This document shows positions 37,114-45,906 of a DNA stretch of 64,000 nucleotides, in pieces (within the stretch, counting starts at the first letter, position 1; every line of letters begins with the position of its first letter). Under the pieces are notes generated by a model. That model had not been told where the DNA came from. It did no database searches and was given only the letters and a program-made list of their open reading frames with translations. The DNA is from G963669295 sp963669295 (GTDB lineage: Bacteria; Bacteroidota; Bacteroidia; Flavobacteriales_D; CALLUQ01), in the NCBI GenBank assembly GCA_963669295.1, contig OY769938.1, positions 434,001 to 498,000 on the forward strand, read 5' to 3'. Both the position numbers and the translations under genes were made by a program.

Positions 37114-38369
37114 TAACCGGGTATAGCCTTTTTAGTTCGTGGCAATGCTACGTAAGCAAAAATAGCCATGATTACATACATAAAAGGCGGGTAAAAGGTA
37201 GGAGTAATACTAATGGAATACAACAGTAAAATGATTAACGCTCCAAAGGTTAGGTAGCGCTGTGAAATGGCAATCATACGCGCGCGAACGAATACCTGGT
37301 ACAACAACGAAAGGTAAGCCAACAACCCAAACAAGCCGGTGAAAAACAACATTCTAATGTAGTCGTTGTGCGAGCCTACCCCTACATAGTGAAATGCATA
37401 TTCGAAGTTAAATGGATAACCAATGAATTGCCCTACCGGTTGCTGGTTCCAATAGATGCTCCACATTTTTTGCCAACGCCCTACCCTACCGTGCAACAGT
37501 TTGCTTGTATCTTCAGCTCCCTGGTATACCGCCACATCTTTTTCTACCAACGGAACCAACTTTTCCTCAATGGTATCCATGCCAAAGAGGTAGATAAAAA
37601 TGCCTATTACCAGGATGAGTAAAATGGCTGAGTCTTGATTTCCTTTGAGGTTGTACAGCATAAAAATTATGGTAAGGGAACCAAAGATGATGTACGATGC
37701 TACGTGATGTATATTGAACAGTCCTAATACACAAAGTCCTCCAACAATTAACAGTGCTCTTGTACGTTTAGATAGTTTTATCTTTTGCTTGTTGGCAAAG
37801 TAGAAGTAAGTAATGATAAGAAAGCTAAAGGAGATGTAAATCCCATAGCTGACCACATCGCCAAAACTACCTTGTATTCTTTCCAATCCACGACTTTCTA
37901 CCACTCGAATTGGGTTAATGAGTACCTCATATAAAAAGATGCTTGCTACAAACAATGCCGAATACAAAAAGGTTTGCAATAACCCATGCAGGTCGTTACG
38001 CGTTTTGATGAGGCGACGCAAAAAGTAATAAATGTATACGGGCAGGGTAAGCTTCAAGAAATACTCAATAGAATCGAGGTTTGTGGGGTCGTACATCAAA
38101 ATGGCGAGGGCACTAAGCACCACAAAGAAACTCCAGATGTTGAAGTACTTATCGAGTTTTGATCGTTTGGGTTTGGGCAAGCGAATGATGCTGACCACTA
38201 CCAACACAGGTGTAAGTACTCCTACAATATACAGGGGGGAAAGCAATGGCGAAACTTCTTTGAGAAAGTAAAAGCTATCAATCAGTGGGCGCAATAGCAT
38301 GACCAGTACAAACCAGCGCAAAATCCACGGCAATTCCCTTAACCATTGTTTCCATTCTTTGAACGTCAT
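37113..38369 (-). CDS. Polytopic O-antigen polymerase/ligase-like protein (Wzy/WaaL type)
   Basis: The 418-residue integral membrane protein has about ten to eleven hydrophobic segments. It carries the Wzy_C-like periplasmic signature VGVGSHNDYIRMLFFTGLFG near residue 330, preceded by a long periplasmic loop. Such proteins polymerise repeat units or ligate glycans. With a Wzx-type flippase and Wzc/Wza in the same window, a polymerase role is the simplest reading, but a ligase or protein O-glycosylation role cannot be excluded. Confidence 0.75.
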   Translation of the reverse strand: MTFKEWKQWLRELPWILRWFVLVMLLRPLIDSFYFLKEVSPLLSPLYIVGVLTPVLVVVSIIRLPKPKRSKLDKYFNIWSFFVVLSALAILMYDPTNLDSIEYFLKLTLPVYIYYFLRRLIKTRNDLHGLLQTFLYSALFVASIFLYEVLINPIRVVESRGLERIQGSFGDVVSYGIYISFSFLIITYFYFANKQKIKLSKRTRALLIVGGLCVLGLFNIHHVASYIIFGSLTIIFMLYNLKGNQDSAILLILVIGIFIYLFGMDTIEEKLVPLVEKDVAVYQGAEDTSKLLHGRVGRWQKMWSIYWNQQPVGQFIGYPFNFEYAFHYVGVGSHNDYIRMLFFTGLFGLLAYLSLLYQVFVRARMIAISQRYLTFGALIILLLYSISITPTFYPPFMYVIMAIFAYVALPRTKKAIPG

Positions 38370-38387
38370 ACCAGCGTGCCCCAGGAA

Positions 38388-39404
38388 TTAAGTGATTTCT
38401 TTTTCATCGTCGGCAATACCAGGGCTATAGCGTTGTACGATAGCTTCCTTGATTTGGGTAGCATTCCCTCCAATTAATTTTACACCAGGTTGAATTTCCG
38501 CTATGCTTACACCCGAAAATTCTGTAATGAGTAGGGAGCCATTGCCCGTTTTTACTGCAAATTGTTGAAGGCTTATCGAAACATCCAGCACGGTACCTGG
38601 TGCTGCATCTGCAAATAATGTAGCATCGTAAGGCTGTGCCTTATCTATTACCACCTTTACCTTTCCAAGATAGGTAAATGCCGATGGGTAGGGAAATGCT
38701 ACTGCGCGAACCAGGTTGTAAATGGCTTCTGTAGTTTCGTTCCAATCGATCCATCCATCCTCAGCGGTGCGTTTTGGGTAGTAGGTAGGTTTGGTATTAG
38801 GTTGTTGTGTAAACTGTACTTCTCCCGATGCTATTAAGGGCACGTAGGTGGCTACCAACTGCTGCATCACAATTCTGTTTTTGCTGTGCAAACTGGAAAT
38901 GGTATCGTAAGCATTGATGTCGAAACGCATGGAGCCGATGATGTTGCCTGAATCTACTCCTGCATCATACCTGAACAATGAAGTGATGAATTGTTGATGT
39001 TCGGTGATGATGGACCAGTTAAGGGGAGATCTTCCCCTGCCCCTTGGTAATCCATAGGGGCTGCCATGCATGCCACAAGCAAATTTACCGAGCGCATTCA
39101 ACACAGCATCAGGGAGCAGTCGTTCCCAACCTATCACCAGCAAAAGGTCGATATGTTGAGCAGCTATCCACGCCTGATCTTCTTCGTTGTTGAGGTGGTA
39201 ACTTTGGGTGGTATGGCACTGAATGGCGTGCTGTTCGCAATATTTTCTAATGTCGTTGCCCCGATAAAAAGCGACCTTATTCTTTGTCGCATTTTCTTCC
39301 GAAAGCGTGATGACCAGGTCTATTTGCACATTGGTTGCCATGGTTAAATGATTCAGTAAATCGAGGGTAGTTCCCTTACAGCCAAGCAAGCCAATTTTCA
39401 TCAT
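38388..39404 (-). CDS. Formyltransferase-family protein (two-domain)
   Basis: The 338-residue protein has an N-terminal formyltransferase domain with MHGSPYGLPRGRGRSPLNW near residue 117, the catalytic-type Asp in DAGVDSGNIIG near residue 153, and a C-terminal domain (TEDGWIDWNETTEAIYNLVRA-type block, here split by a Y-P-K-R motif) as in Met-tRNA/ArnA-type enzymes. The residue two before the catalytic His is Gly, where the classical enzymes have Asn; this seems common in a Bacteroidota sub-branch but should be noted. It heads the five-gene unit running to 31702. Formylation of an amino sugar precursor is the probable role. Confidence 0.75.
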   Translation of the reverse strand: MMKIGLLGCKGTTLDLLNHLTMATNVQIDLVITLSEENATKNKVAFYRGNDIRKYCEQHAIQCHTTQSYHLNNEEDQAWIAAQHIDLLLVIGWERLLPDAVLNALGKFACGMHGSPYGLPRGRGRSPLNWSIITEHQQFITSLFRYDAGVDSGNIIGSMRFDINAYDTISSLHSKNRIVMQQLVATYVPLIASGEVQFTQQPNTKPTYYPKRTAEDGWIDWNETTEAIYNLVRAVAFPYPSAFTYLGKVKVVIDKAQPYDATLFADAAPGTVLDVSISLQQFAVKTGNGSLLITEFSGVSIAEIQPGVKLIGGNATQIKEAIVQRYSPGIADDEKEIT

Positions 39405-39466
39405 ACAAATTTCTTTTTGGGAATAAGATAGTTACTTTAGATGCTAAATTTAGAGATTTCAGCTTT

Positions 39467-40099
39467 ATGGACAACAAAAATACAGTGCTGATCCTTGCTC
39501 CACACACCGACGATGGAGAATTGGGGTGTGGTGGAGCAATAGCCAGACTTTGTGCAGCAGGAAAAAAAGTGTATTACGTCGCCTTTTCATCGTGTAGTAA
39601 ATCGTTGCCCGAGCACCTTCCTCAAGATACCCTGGAACATGAGTTGAAAGCAGCCACCTTGAAGTTGGGAATTCCGGCCGAACATGTAATTATTTACGAT
39701 TATGATGTGCGCTTGTTTCACGATCATCGCCAACATATTTTGGAAGATATGATTGCCTTGCGCAGTCGATTAAACCCCGACCTGGTATTTACTCCCAGCC
39801 CCACCGACATTCATCAAGATCATCAGGTGATTACTGCGGAGGCCATTAGGGCCTTTAAGAATACCAGTATCCTTGGTTACGAAATGCCATGGAATAATTT
39901 ATCGTTCAACACCCGTAGTTTTGTAAAGCTTACAGCAGCCCATATAGATACCAAGGTAAATTCGTTGAAAGAGTATACTTCGCAACTCGATCGCCCTTAT
40001 TTTCAAGAAGAATTTATTCGTTCGCTGGCACGCACCCGTGGGGTACAAATTGGTGCCGATTATGCCGAGGTGTTTGAGGTGGTGCGGTGGGTAATTTAA
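39467..40099 (+). CDS. PIG-L family deacetylase
   Basis: The 210-residue protein has the N-terminal zinc motif APHTDDGELG (H13, D15, D16) and the later motif TDIHQDHQ near residues 114-120. It acts on N-acetyl-glucosamine-type substrates. It has no signal peptide and is therefore cytoplasmic. It is divergent from the formyltransferase gene at 39404, with a 62-base gap. Deacetylation followed by formylation of the freed amine would make functional sense, but the pair is inferred only from position. Confidence 0.85.
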   Translation: MDNKNTVLILAPHTDDGELGCGGAIARLCAAGKKVYYVAFSSCSKSLPEHLPQDTLEHELKAATLKLGIPAEHVIIYDYDVRLFHDHRQHILEDMIALRSRLNPDLVFTPSPTDIHQDHQVITAEAIRAFKNTSILGYEMPWNNLSFNTRSFVKLTAAHIDTKVNSLKEYTSQLDRPYFQEEFIRSLARTRGVQIGADYAEVFEVVRWVI

Positions 40100-40123
40100 T
40101 GACCACCATTCGTGTAGCTTGAG

Positions 40124-41275
40124 CTAGTTTCCCAATATCTTTTCCGCAATACTGGCATAAGAAAATTGCTGTTGATTGGCTTTGGCCAATGCATTGCGAT
40201 TCAATGTTGTAATGCCTTGATAAGCTGTTTCAAACGTGGTGGTTAAGTCGTTGTGAATGTACCACCCACTTTCTCCTTCTGCAACAATATGGCTAACGTT
40301 AGTGCGGTAAGGCAATACTACTGGCAACCCAGTACCCATGGCCTCAAAAATAGAAATGACCGCAGTGGGGAAATAGGCCAAATCAGCGGCTTGATACAAC
40401 TGGCGTACTTCTTCATGCGCAAGAAAGGGGAAGCAATGAAATTTATCGGCATGGGGCTGTTGGGCGATGTATGCTTTTACCTCCTCGCCATAAGCGTCAT
40501 TTATAAATCCAATGATGGCGTAGTGCAACTCCTGCCCTTTTTCATTATGGACATTGACCCAATCGATGATGGCTTCTAACCGTTTGTGAGGAATGATGCG
40601 AGTGGCGGTAATGAGTAAGGGAGCATTGCCAATTCCAAGTTTTTTTCTTTCTGCTGTTCGCTCCTCTTCGCTATAAAAAAACTTGTCGGGATCGAACCCA
40701 AGGGAAATGTTGATGTTTTTATCGGCCAATGCCTGGTGCAGCTTTTCAGGAATAATGGTTTGTACAATGGGAGCTGTTTCGGGTGTATACGAGTATATCG
40801 CATCCGAATGTTGTACGGCCAACCGGTACAGCGGATTTTTGAGCCACCGCTTTACGGTATCAACTCCTGGCTTGCGGTTGGAAGGTTCATGGTTGTCAGC
40901 ATTGTCGCCCAGCACGGTTACCAGCCGGTAGTTGTTATGCACCGTTAGCAATGGTTTTGGAAAAAGTTTGCCCAAACCAATAACAATGACTTGATCAGGC
41001 TCAAAATCTAACACGGCTTTTTTCAACCCTTTTGCTTTCACCATTTGCCCTGCCGAAAACCGAGCTTCTAACCTGGTTATGGTGTAGCCATGTTCGGGAT
41101 GCTGGCTGGTGCCGGTTGTATACTCTTGCGCAGCCAGGTGTTTGATATAGGCAGGCACAATGGCCGTAGTAAACACGTTAACCTCATGCCCCAACCTCGA
41201 AAATTCTTTGGCGAGGTATACTTCAATGTATCCCATTTCTGGAATAAAATGCCCGCAAACCAGTGCTACTTTCAT
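40124..41275 (-). CDS. Glycosyltransferase family 4 with degenerate E-x7-E motif
   Basis: The protein is about 383 residues. The ATG at 41275 is preferred to a GTG two codons upstream. The N-terminal GT-B domain has CGHFIPEMGYIEVYLAKEFSRLGHEVNVFT and the C-terminal domain has LLITATRIIPHKRLEAIIDW and YFPTAVISIFEAMGTGLPVVLP. In the last motif the second Glu is present but the first Glu of E-x7-E is replaced (Pro at that place), so donor binding may differ from that of relatives. It lies 17 bases downstream of the HNH-nuclease gene on the same strand. Confidence 0.8.
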   Translation of the reverse strand: MKVALVCGHFIPEMGYIEVYLAKEFSRLGHEVNVFTTAIVPAYIKHLAAQEYTTGTSQHPEHGYTITRLEARFSAGQMVKAKGLKKAVLDFEPDQVIVIGLGKLFPKPLLTVHNNYRLVTVLGDNADNHEPSNRKPGVDTVKRWLKNPLYRLAVQHSDAIYSYTPETAPIVQTIIPEKLHQALADKNINISLGFDPDKFFYSEEERTAERKKLGIGNAPLLITATRIIPHKRLEAIIDWVNVHNEKGQELHYAIIGFINDAYGEEVKAYIAQQPHADKFHCFPFLAHEEVRQLYQAADLAYFPTAVISIFEAMGTGLPVVLPYRTNVSHIVAEGESGWYIHNDLTTTFETAYQGITTLNRNALAKANQQQFSYASIAEKILGN

Positions 41276-41298
41276 ACGCACAAAAGTAAAATTTAAAC

Positions 41299-42174
41299 CT
41301 AAAGTTTATCCAAATCACTCTCCGCATCTACCAACTTACTATCAACATTATCAAGTATGTTGGCAATGTTTGTCGACTCATCGGTGCCGTCTTCTTCGAT
41401 CCAATAATTATATGCTTCTATTCCAGCCTGTAGCATCGCATGGTGCAAACTTCCTGAGCGGGCCATCCTGGCCTTTAATTTGTCGGGAATGGTATTGCCA
41501 TCAGAAGTGTTGCTACTGCCTTTGCTGGCATTGTCGGATCCTGCCATGGGTTGTAAGTTGGCCACATCGTGGTAATACATACGCGCTCCGTATACGCTGT
41601 ACTTGTAATGCCCATGTTTCTTTGTGAGTATTCCTTCATCGTAAAACTTTCTCAACTGTTTTTTACTCATGTAGTTTTCGGGGTTCTTTTTTAACCGCGA
41701 TTCAATGGTTTTCCAGGGCACTTTATGATCTATTTGTATGGCATTGCGTGGCAATACTACTTGCGACCCTCCAGAAGTAAAGATGTGCCACATGTTGGTG
41801 TCGCCATTATAAGAGCCGTTCCATTCATTTTGAATCATCGAAATTTTGAACTTATTGCTAAATTTTGAGGGACGACCGCTTTTATACACCTTATCCATGG
41901 CATTGTTTTGTGCATTGTAATAGCCTTTGGTTTGGGGCTTTTCGCCATGAGGCAATCCAAATTGTGCTACGGTTCCTGCATCGTTTTTTTGGATCGTGTG
42001 TGCTTGTTGCATTTGTGCTTGCACTACCGGGCTGTTGTTGGCCATCGTTTGCCATTGCATTTGTTGTGTCGCTTCAGGTCGATGGTTTTGGAAAGCCTGA
42101 CGTACAGGAGCTTCACCACCGTTATTGGCAGCAGCACGTTGCCCCACAGGGGGAGTGATGTCGTTTGTTCTCAT
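41299..42174 (-). CDS. Predicted HNH-nuclease toxin, candidate eCIS cargo
   Basis: The 291-residue soluble protein has no signal peptide. The N-terminal ~75 residues are Gln/Ala/Asn-rich (QWQTMANNSPVVQAQMQQAH, then IQKNDAGTVAQFG), a style I know from toxins encoded with eCIS and DUF4157 proteins. The C-terminal part carries an HNH-type nuclease pattern: IQIDHKVPW with D149-H150, then Y201-H202-D203, N206 in VANLQPM, and N215-x2-K218 in SDNASKG. The spacing between halves is longer than in minimal HNH folds. A helical, acidic tail of ~70 residues follows. Neighbours are AsnB and a GT4, and no small gene that could encode immunity is adjacent. It would cut nucleic acid if active. The link to the injection system at the window start is inference. 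Confidence 0.65.
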   Translation of the reverse strand: MRTNDITPPVGQRAAANNGGEAPVRQAFQNHRPEATQQMQWQTMANNSPVVQAQMQQAHTIQKNDAGTVAQFGLPHGEKPQTKGYYNAQNNAMDKVYKSGRPSKFSNKFKISMIQNEWNGSYNGDTNMWHIFTSGGSQVVLPRNAIQIDHKVPWKTIESRLKKNPENYMSKKQLRKFYDEGILTKKHGHYKYSVYGARMYYHDVANLQPMAGSDNASKGSSNTSDGNTIPDKLKARMARSGSLHHAMLQAGIEAYNYWIEEDGTDESTNIANILDNVDSKLVDAESDLDKL

Positions 42175-42247
42175 GGTTGGGTGTTTTTAGTGACGTGTTA
42201 AAATTAGTGGTTCCTGCACCTTGCTTTGCACTGCTTCGCCAATACTT

Positions 42248-44161
42248 TTACACTATGGTTACTTGAAAAACCTCCATCCACTTTAGCAAAGAGTATACCC
42301 GCCAAAATTCGCTGAGGTGGGCATTGCTGTTGAGGTCTTTTTTGCTGAGTTCCAGCAGGTAGTTTTTATCCATCAATTCAGGAACAGCACATTGCTGTAG
42401 GTATTCCGCCATTTGTGGCATTACTTCCTTTTTCCATTGCTTTTGAGGGGTAATGAATCCCATTTTGTCTTTGCGCCACACCACTTCGGCAGGCAATAAA
42501 GGTTCATTCATTTTTCGCAGCACGTACTTGGTCCAACCGTTGTTGATTTTGGCTTTATTGGGTAAAGCTACCGACAACTCTACCAATCGATGGTCTAAAA
42601 ATGGCACCCTCGATTCGATGGAAAAGGCCATGGCATTGCGATCTTCGTATCGCAACAAGTCGTACAGACCAAATTGCAAGCTTAAGATGGCATGTTCACG
42701 GTAGGTTTTTCCTCCTCGTTGTGGTATGGCAATTTGTTGCAACAAGTGTTGGTATTTGGGCGCAATAAAGTGCATGCCCAGCCGCTCTTTGGCGCGTAGT
42801 TTCCGTTGCATAAATGCGGGCAGGTAATAGTAAAAGGCACGTGCCAGGGCCGACTTCATGTTGGGGGTAAAGTGTTGCTTTAATGCTTTGAGTTCGCGAC
42901 GATAGTTGCCCCACCGAAAGGCACGCAACTCTTCCAACAAAAATAAGCCTGCAAAGTTGTAATAGCCCCCCAATGCCTCATCGGCTCCCTGTCCATCGAG
43001 CAATACCTTTATGCCTTGCTTGCCTGCCAGCTTCATTACTTCCCACTGCGCAAAAATGGAGGTGGAGCCAATGGGCAGGTCTTGTGTGTAAATGAGTTGA
43101 TCAATATCGTTGAGAAAGCCCTGTGCCGTGGGGTAGGTATAATGCGACTGAACATTTGAAAATTGTTCGGCCACCAACTTTGCATAGCCCGATTCATCGA
43201 TATCTTTTTCCTTGTAGGCCGCAGTAAATGTATGAAACGGCTGGGAGGTGGCTTGTGCTGCCAGTGCAACGATAGCACTAGAATCTAAGCCTCCACTCAA
43301 ACATGAGCCTACAGGCACATCCGAACGTAAATGCAGTTGTATGGAAGCTTCAAATGCCGTTTTAAATTGTTGCAACGGATCATCGATTTTGCGCTGTGCC
43401 ACTGCAGCAGCAAAATCGTAATAGGCATTCACCTGCCAGCTGCCGTTACTGCACAGGTAAATAGCATTGTGCCCCGGAGGTAGGTCGTGGATGTGGTGAA
43501 ACAAATTGGTGTGTGGCTGGCTCTGGGTTCCAAACGACAAGTACTCTACCAGGTCGGAAGCAGCTACTTCGGCAGTGGCTACCCCTGCTTTGAGCAATGC
43601 TTTAATTTCGGAGGCAAAGGCCAATTGCCCCTCTTGCATGGTATAGTATAATGGTTTAATGCCAAAACGATCGCGCGATAAGAACAATTCATGGCGTTCC
43701 TGGTCGTAAATGGCAAAGGCCCACATGCCTATAAAATGTTGTACACAATTACCGCCCCACTCGCTGTATGCTTTTAAAATAACTTCCGTATCGGTATGCG
43801 ATTGAAAAGCATGCCCTTTCGCTTCCAGTTCTTTTTTAATCTCTTTGTAGTTGTATACTTCTCCGTTGTATACGATAGTATACCGATGATCGCCAATGGC
43901 CATGGGTTGATGACCAGCAGGAGAAAGGTCGATGATAGACAGCCGACGATGTACCAACCCTACAGTTCCCTTTGCTGTTGTAATGGAGGGCAAAGCACTC
44001 AACTCCGAAATGGTATCATTGCCTTTGCAAAGTTGTAAGGTATCGCCTATCACAGCATAGCCCTCATCATCAGGCCCCCGGTGCTGTAGCACGGCAGAGA
44101 ACTGCTGCAATACTGCTGTATTTATGCCTGAAGGGTTTACGATGCCTGCAATACCACACAT
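42248..44161 (-). CDS. asnB: Second asparagine synthase (glutamine-hydrolysing) type amidotransferase
   Basis: The 637-residue protein begins MCGIAGIV (Cys2 nucleophile), with LQHRGPDDEGY and YNGEVYNYKEI in the glutaminase domain. The ATP motif LSGGLDSSAIVAL lies near residue 287. It differs clearly from the copy at 34135 (623 residues), so the two are not a recent duplication. It probably amidates a different sugar carboxylate or acceptor of the same polysaccharide. It lies upstream of the HNH gene with a 73-base gap. Confidence 0.88.
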   Translation of the reverse strand: MCGIAGIVNPSGINTAVLQQFSAVLQHRGPDDEGYAVIGDTLQLCKGNDTISELSALPSITTAKGTVGLVHRRLSIIDLSPAGHQPMAIGDHRYTIVYNGEVYNYKEIKKELEAKGHAFQSHTDTEVILKAYSEWGGNCVQHFIGMWAFAIYDQERHELFLSRDRFGIKPLYYTMQEGQLAFASEIKALLKAGVATAEVAASDLVEYLSFGTQSQPHTNLFHHIHDLPPGHNAIYLCSNGSWQVNAYYDFAAAVAQRKIDDPLQQFKTAFEASIQLHLRSDVPVGSCLSGGLDSSAIVALAAQATSQPFHTFTAAYKEKDIDESGYAKLVAEQFSNVQSHYTYPTAQGFLNDIDQLIYTQDLPIGSTSIFAQWEVMKLAGKQGIKVLLDGQGADEALGGYYNFAGLFLLEELRAFRWGNYRRELKALKQHFTPNMKSALARAFYYYLPAFMQRKLRAKERLGMHFIAPKYQHLLQQIAIPQRGGKTYREHAILSLQFGLYDLLRYEDRNAMAFSIESRVPFLDHRLVELSVALPNKAKINNGWTKYVLRKMNEPLLPAEVVWRKDKMGFITPQKQWKKEVMPQMAEYLQQCAVPELMDKNYLLELSKKDLNSNAHLSEFWRVYSLLKWMEVFQVTIV

Positions 44162-44220
44162 GCTCGCTAAGATAATTGATTTGGTTTGACTGGCTTTAAC
44201 ATTGGTTGTATCTTGTTAGT

Positions 44221-44781
44221 ATGAAAGCATGTTGGTTGGTAGTGCTATTGTTGGCCACTACTACTATGTATGGCCAAAACGATACCCTAGAATTGTCAGG
44301 CATTTATAAAGGCAAGAACCTTTATATTCAAACGGTACACCCTGGTAAAGGGCTGTGCATCATCGCAATAAAAGTAAACGGCTATATTGATGGAGCCAGC
44401 CACCATCCTGCTTCTGCCATTGAAATCGATTTTTCTTCCTATAATTTAAAACATGGTGACACTGTTAAGGTAAGCTTTGAGCATAAAGCCAACTGCGTCC
44501 CCAAAGTACTCAACCCATGGGCCATTGGAGCTTATTTACCCATCCATTCCGACTCCATTACCTTCAACAAACGCCTTCGTCAAGACATTTACATCGCTTC
44601 CACCAAGAAGAAGGGGGCTACCATTAAGGTGCGCGATGAAAATGGGGAGGTGCTGCTACAGCAGGTATTGAATCAAGGCGAAAACAAGGTAGTAATCGCT
44701 GCATTGCCCAATGGAGTTTATCGCATTGAAGTGGCTGAAAAGTATCGCATTGTAATGCGCGATCGCTTCATTAAGAAGTAG
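44221..44781 (+). CDS. Small secreted protein with C-terminal sorting-domain-like fold
   Basis: The protein is about 186 residues. The ATG at 44221 gives a clean signal peptide (MKACWLVVLLLATTTMYGQ); a TTG at 44206 is less likely. The first ~110 residues look like a beta-sandwich. The last ~65 residues (ATIKVRDENGEVLLQQVLNQGENKVVIAALPNG, then YRIEV) resemble the C-terminal beta-domain that type IX secretion uses in Bacteroidota, although the final residues are basic, as in sorting tails only by rough pattern. It lies alone on the + strand among minus-strand polysaccharide genes and directly abuts the convergent GT4 stop. Confidence 0.5.
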   Translation: MKACWLVVLLLATTTMYGQNDTLELSGIYKGKNLYIQTVHPGKGLCIIAIKVNGYIDGASHHPASAIEIDFSSYNLKHGDTVKVSFEHKANCVPKVLNPWAIGAYLPIHSDSITFNKRLRQDIYIASTKKKGATIKVRDENGEVLLQQVLNQGENKVVIAALPNGVYRIEVAEKYRIVMRDRFIKK

Positions 44782-45906
44782 CTACAATACGCTGCGATAA
44801 ATGGCTTCCAATTGCTTTCCAAAGGCTTTAAACCCAAAGCGATTCACTACCTCTTCACGAATGATTTTGCTGTTGTAGTTGCTTAAAGCACCGATCATCT
44901 GTTGCATGGCATTGGCGATGGCATCCACATCCATCGGATCGATCAATATGCCATTATGTTCATTGATGTATTCGGGAGGTGCTGTGCGGTTGGTGGCAAT
45001 TACAGGCAGTCCGGCAGCCATGGCTTCCACAGGCACTAATCCAAAGCTTTCGTGTATGCTGGGAAATACCAGGAAGTCGGCTTGTTGAAACTGCGTAGCA
45101 ATTTCGGGTTTGGTAAGGGTGCCCAGCATGGTAACTTTATCAGCTAAATTGTGCTGCTGAATGTAGGCTTCAATAGCGCCTCTTTCTTCTCCATCACCAC
45201 CAATAGTCAATCGCCATTGCGGGTGAGCCGTTGTTATTTGATGAAAGGCCCTTACTGTTCGTAGCCCTCCTTTAAATACATCGAGTCTACTGATGAATAG
45301 GATGTTGTGTTGCCTACCCGAGCCAGGTTGAAACAATTCGGTATCTACAGGGTTATGGGTAACGATTAAATTGTTGGGGCGAATGCCTGCTTCCAGTATT
45401 TCGTTTTTGAGGTGGTGGCTTACTGCCAATACGGCATTGGCTCCTTCCATGGCTTTTTTTGCACGAGCCAGCTTCGCAGCACTGTTGGTAACGGTTGAAA
45501 ACGGGCCGGTATGCTCAGAAATAACCAATGGCACTCCCAGCTGTTTGGCCAATTGCAACCCCAGGGTACCATACAGCACACTGCTGTGCGCATGAATAAG
45601 GTCGATGCCCTGATACTCCAGCCCTACTTTGGTGCTTTGCTGGTACCATTGCATGTACTTGAATGGCTTGGCTAACTTACCTACCGGCTGGGTAGTAAGG
45701 GCCATGCGTTTCAACGGCCAGGTGTTTTCAAACAACTCATTGCTTACTCCTTTTTGTTGCGCCCGAAGGCGGGTATAAAACACTTGCACATCGCAATAAG
45801 GAGCTACACACTTCAAGTAGTCTACCACAAATATTCCGGTCCAGTCGCCTTCTTGTTTGGGAAACAGATCGGGCAGTACCAGTAGCTTTATTTTGTTGTT
45901 GCTCAT
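44782..45906 (-). CDS. Glycosyltransferase family 4
   Basis: The 374-residue GT-B protein has the N-terminal LVLPDLFPKQEGDWTGIFV and the C-terminal ILFISRLDVFKGGLRTVRAF. A complete E-x7-E motif lies in HESFGLVPVEAMAAGLPVIATN. It overlaps the methyltransferase gene by 4 bases (ATGA type), so the two are translationally coupled. It is expected to add one sugar of the repeat unit. Confidence 0.88.
   Translation of the reverse strand: MSNNKIKLLVLPDLFPKQEGDWTGIFVVDYLKCVAPYCDVQVFYTRLRAQQKGVSNELFENTWPLKRMALTTQPVGKLAKPFKYMQWYQQSTKVGLEYQGIDLIHAHSSVLYGTLGLQLAKQLGVPLVISEHTGPFSTVTNSAAKLARAKKAMEGANAVLAVSHHLKNEILEAGIRPNNLIVTHNPVDTELFQPGSGRQHNILFISRLDVFKGGLRTVRAFHQITTAHPQWRLTIGGDGEERGAIEAYIQQHNLADKVTMLGTLTKPEIATQFQQADFLVFPSIHESFGLVPVEAMAAGLPVIATNRTAPPEYINEHNGILIDPMDVDAIANAMQQMIGALSNYNSKIIREEVVNRFGFKAFGKQLEAIYRSVL

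Noticed and set aside
41160..41627. 155-codon + strand frame across the GT4/HNH boundary
   Set aside because: It is antisense to two well-supported genes and has Cys/His-rich shadow composition.
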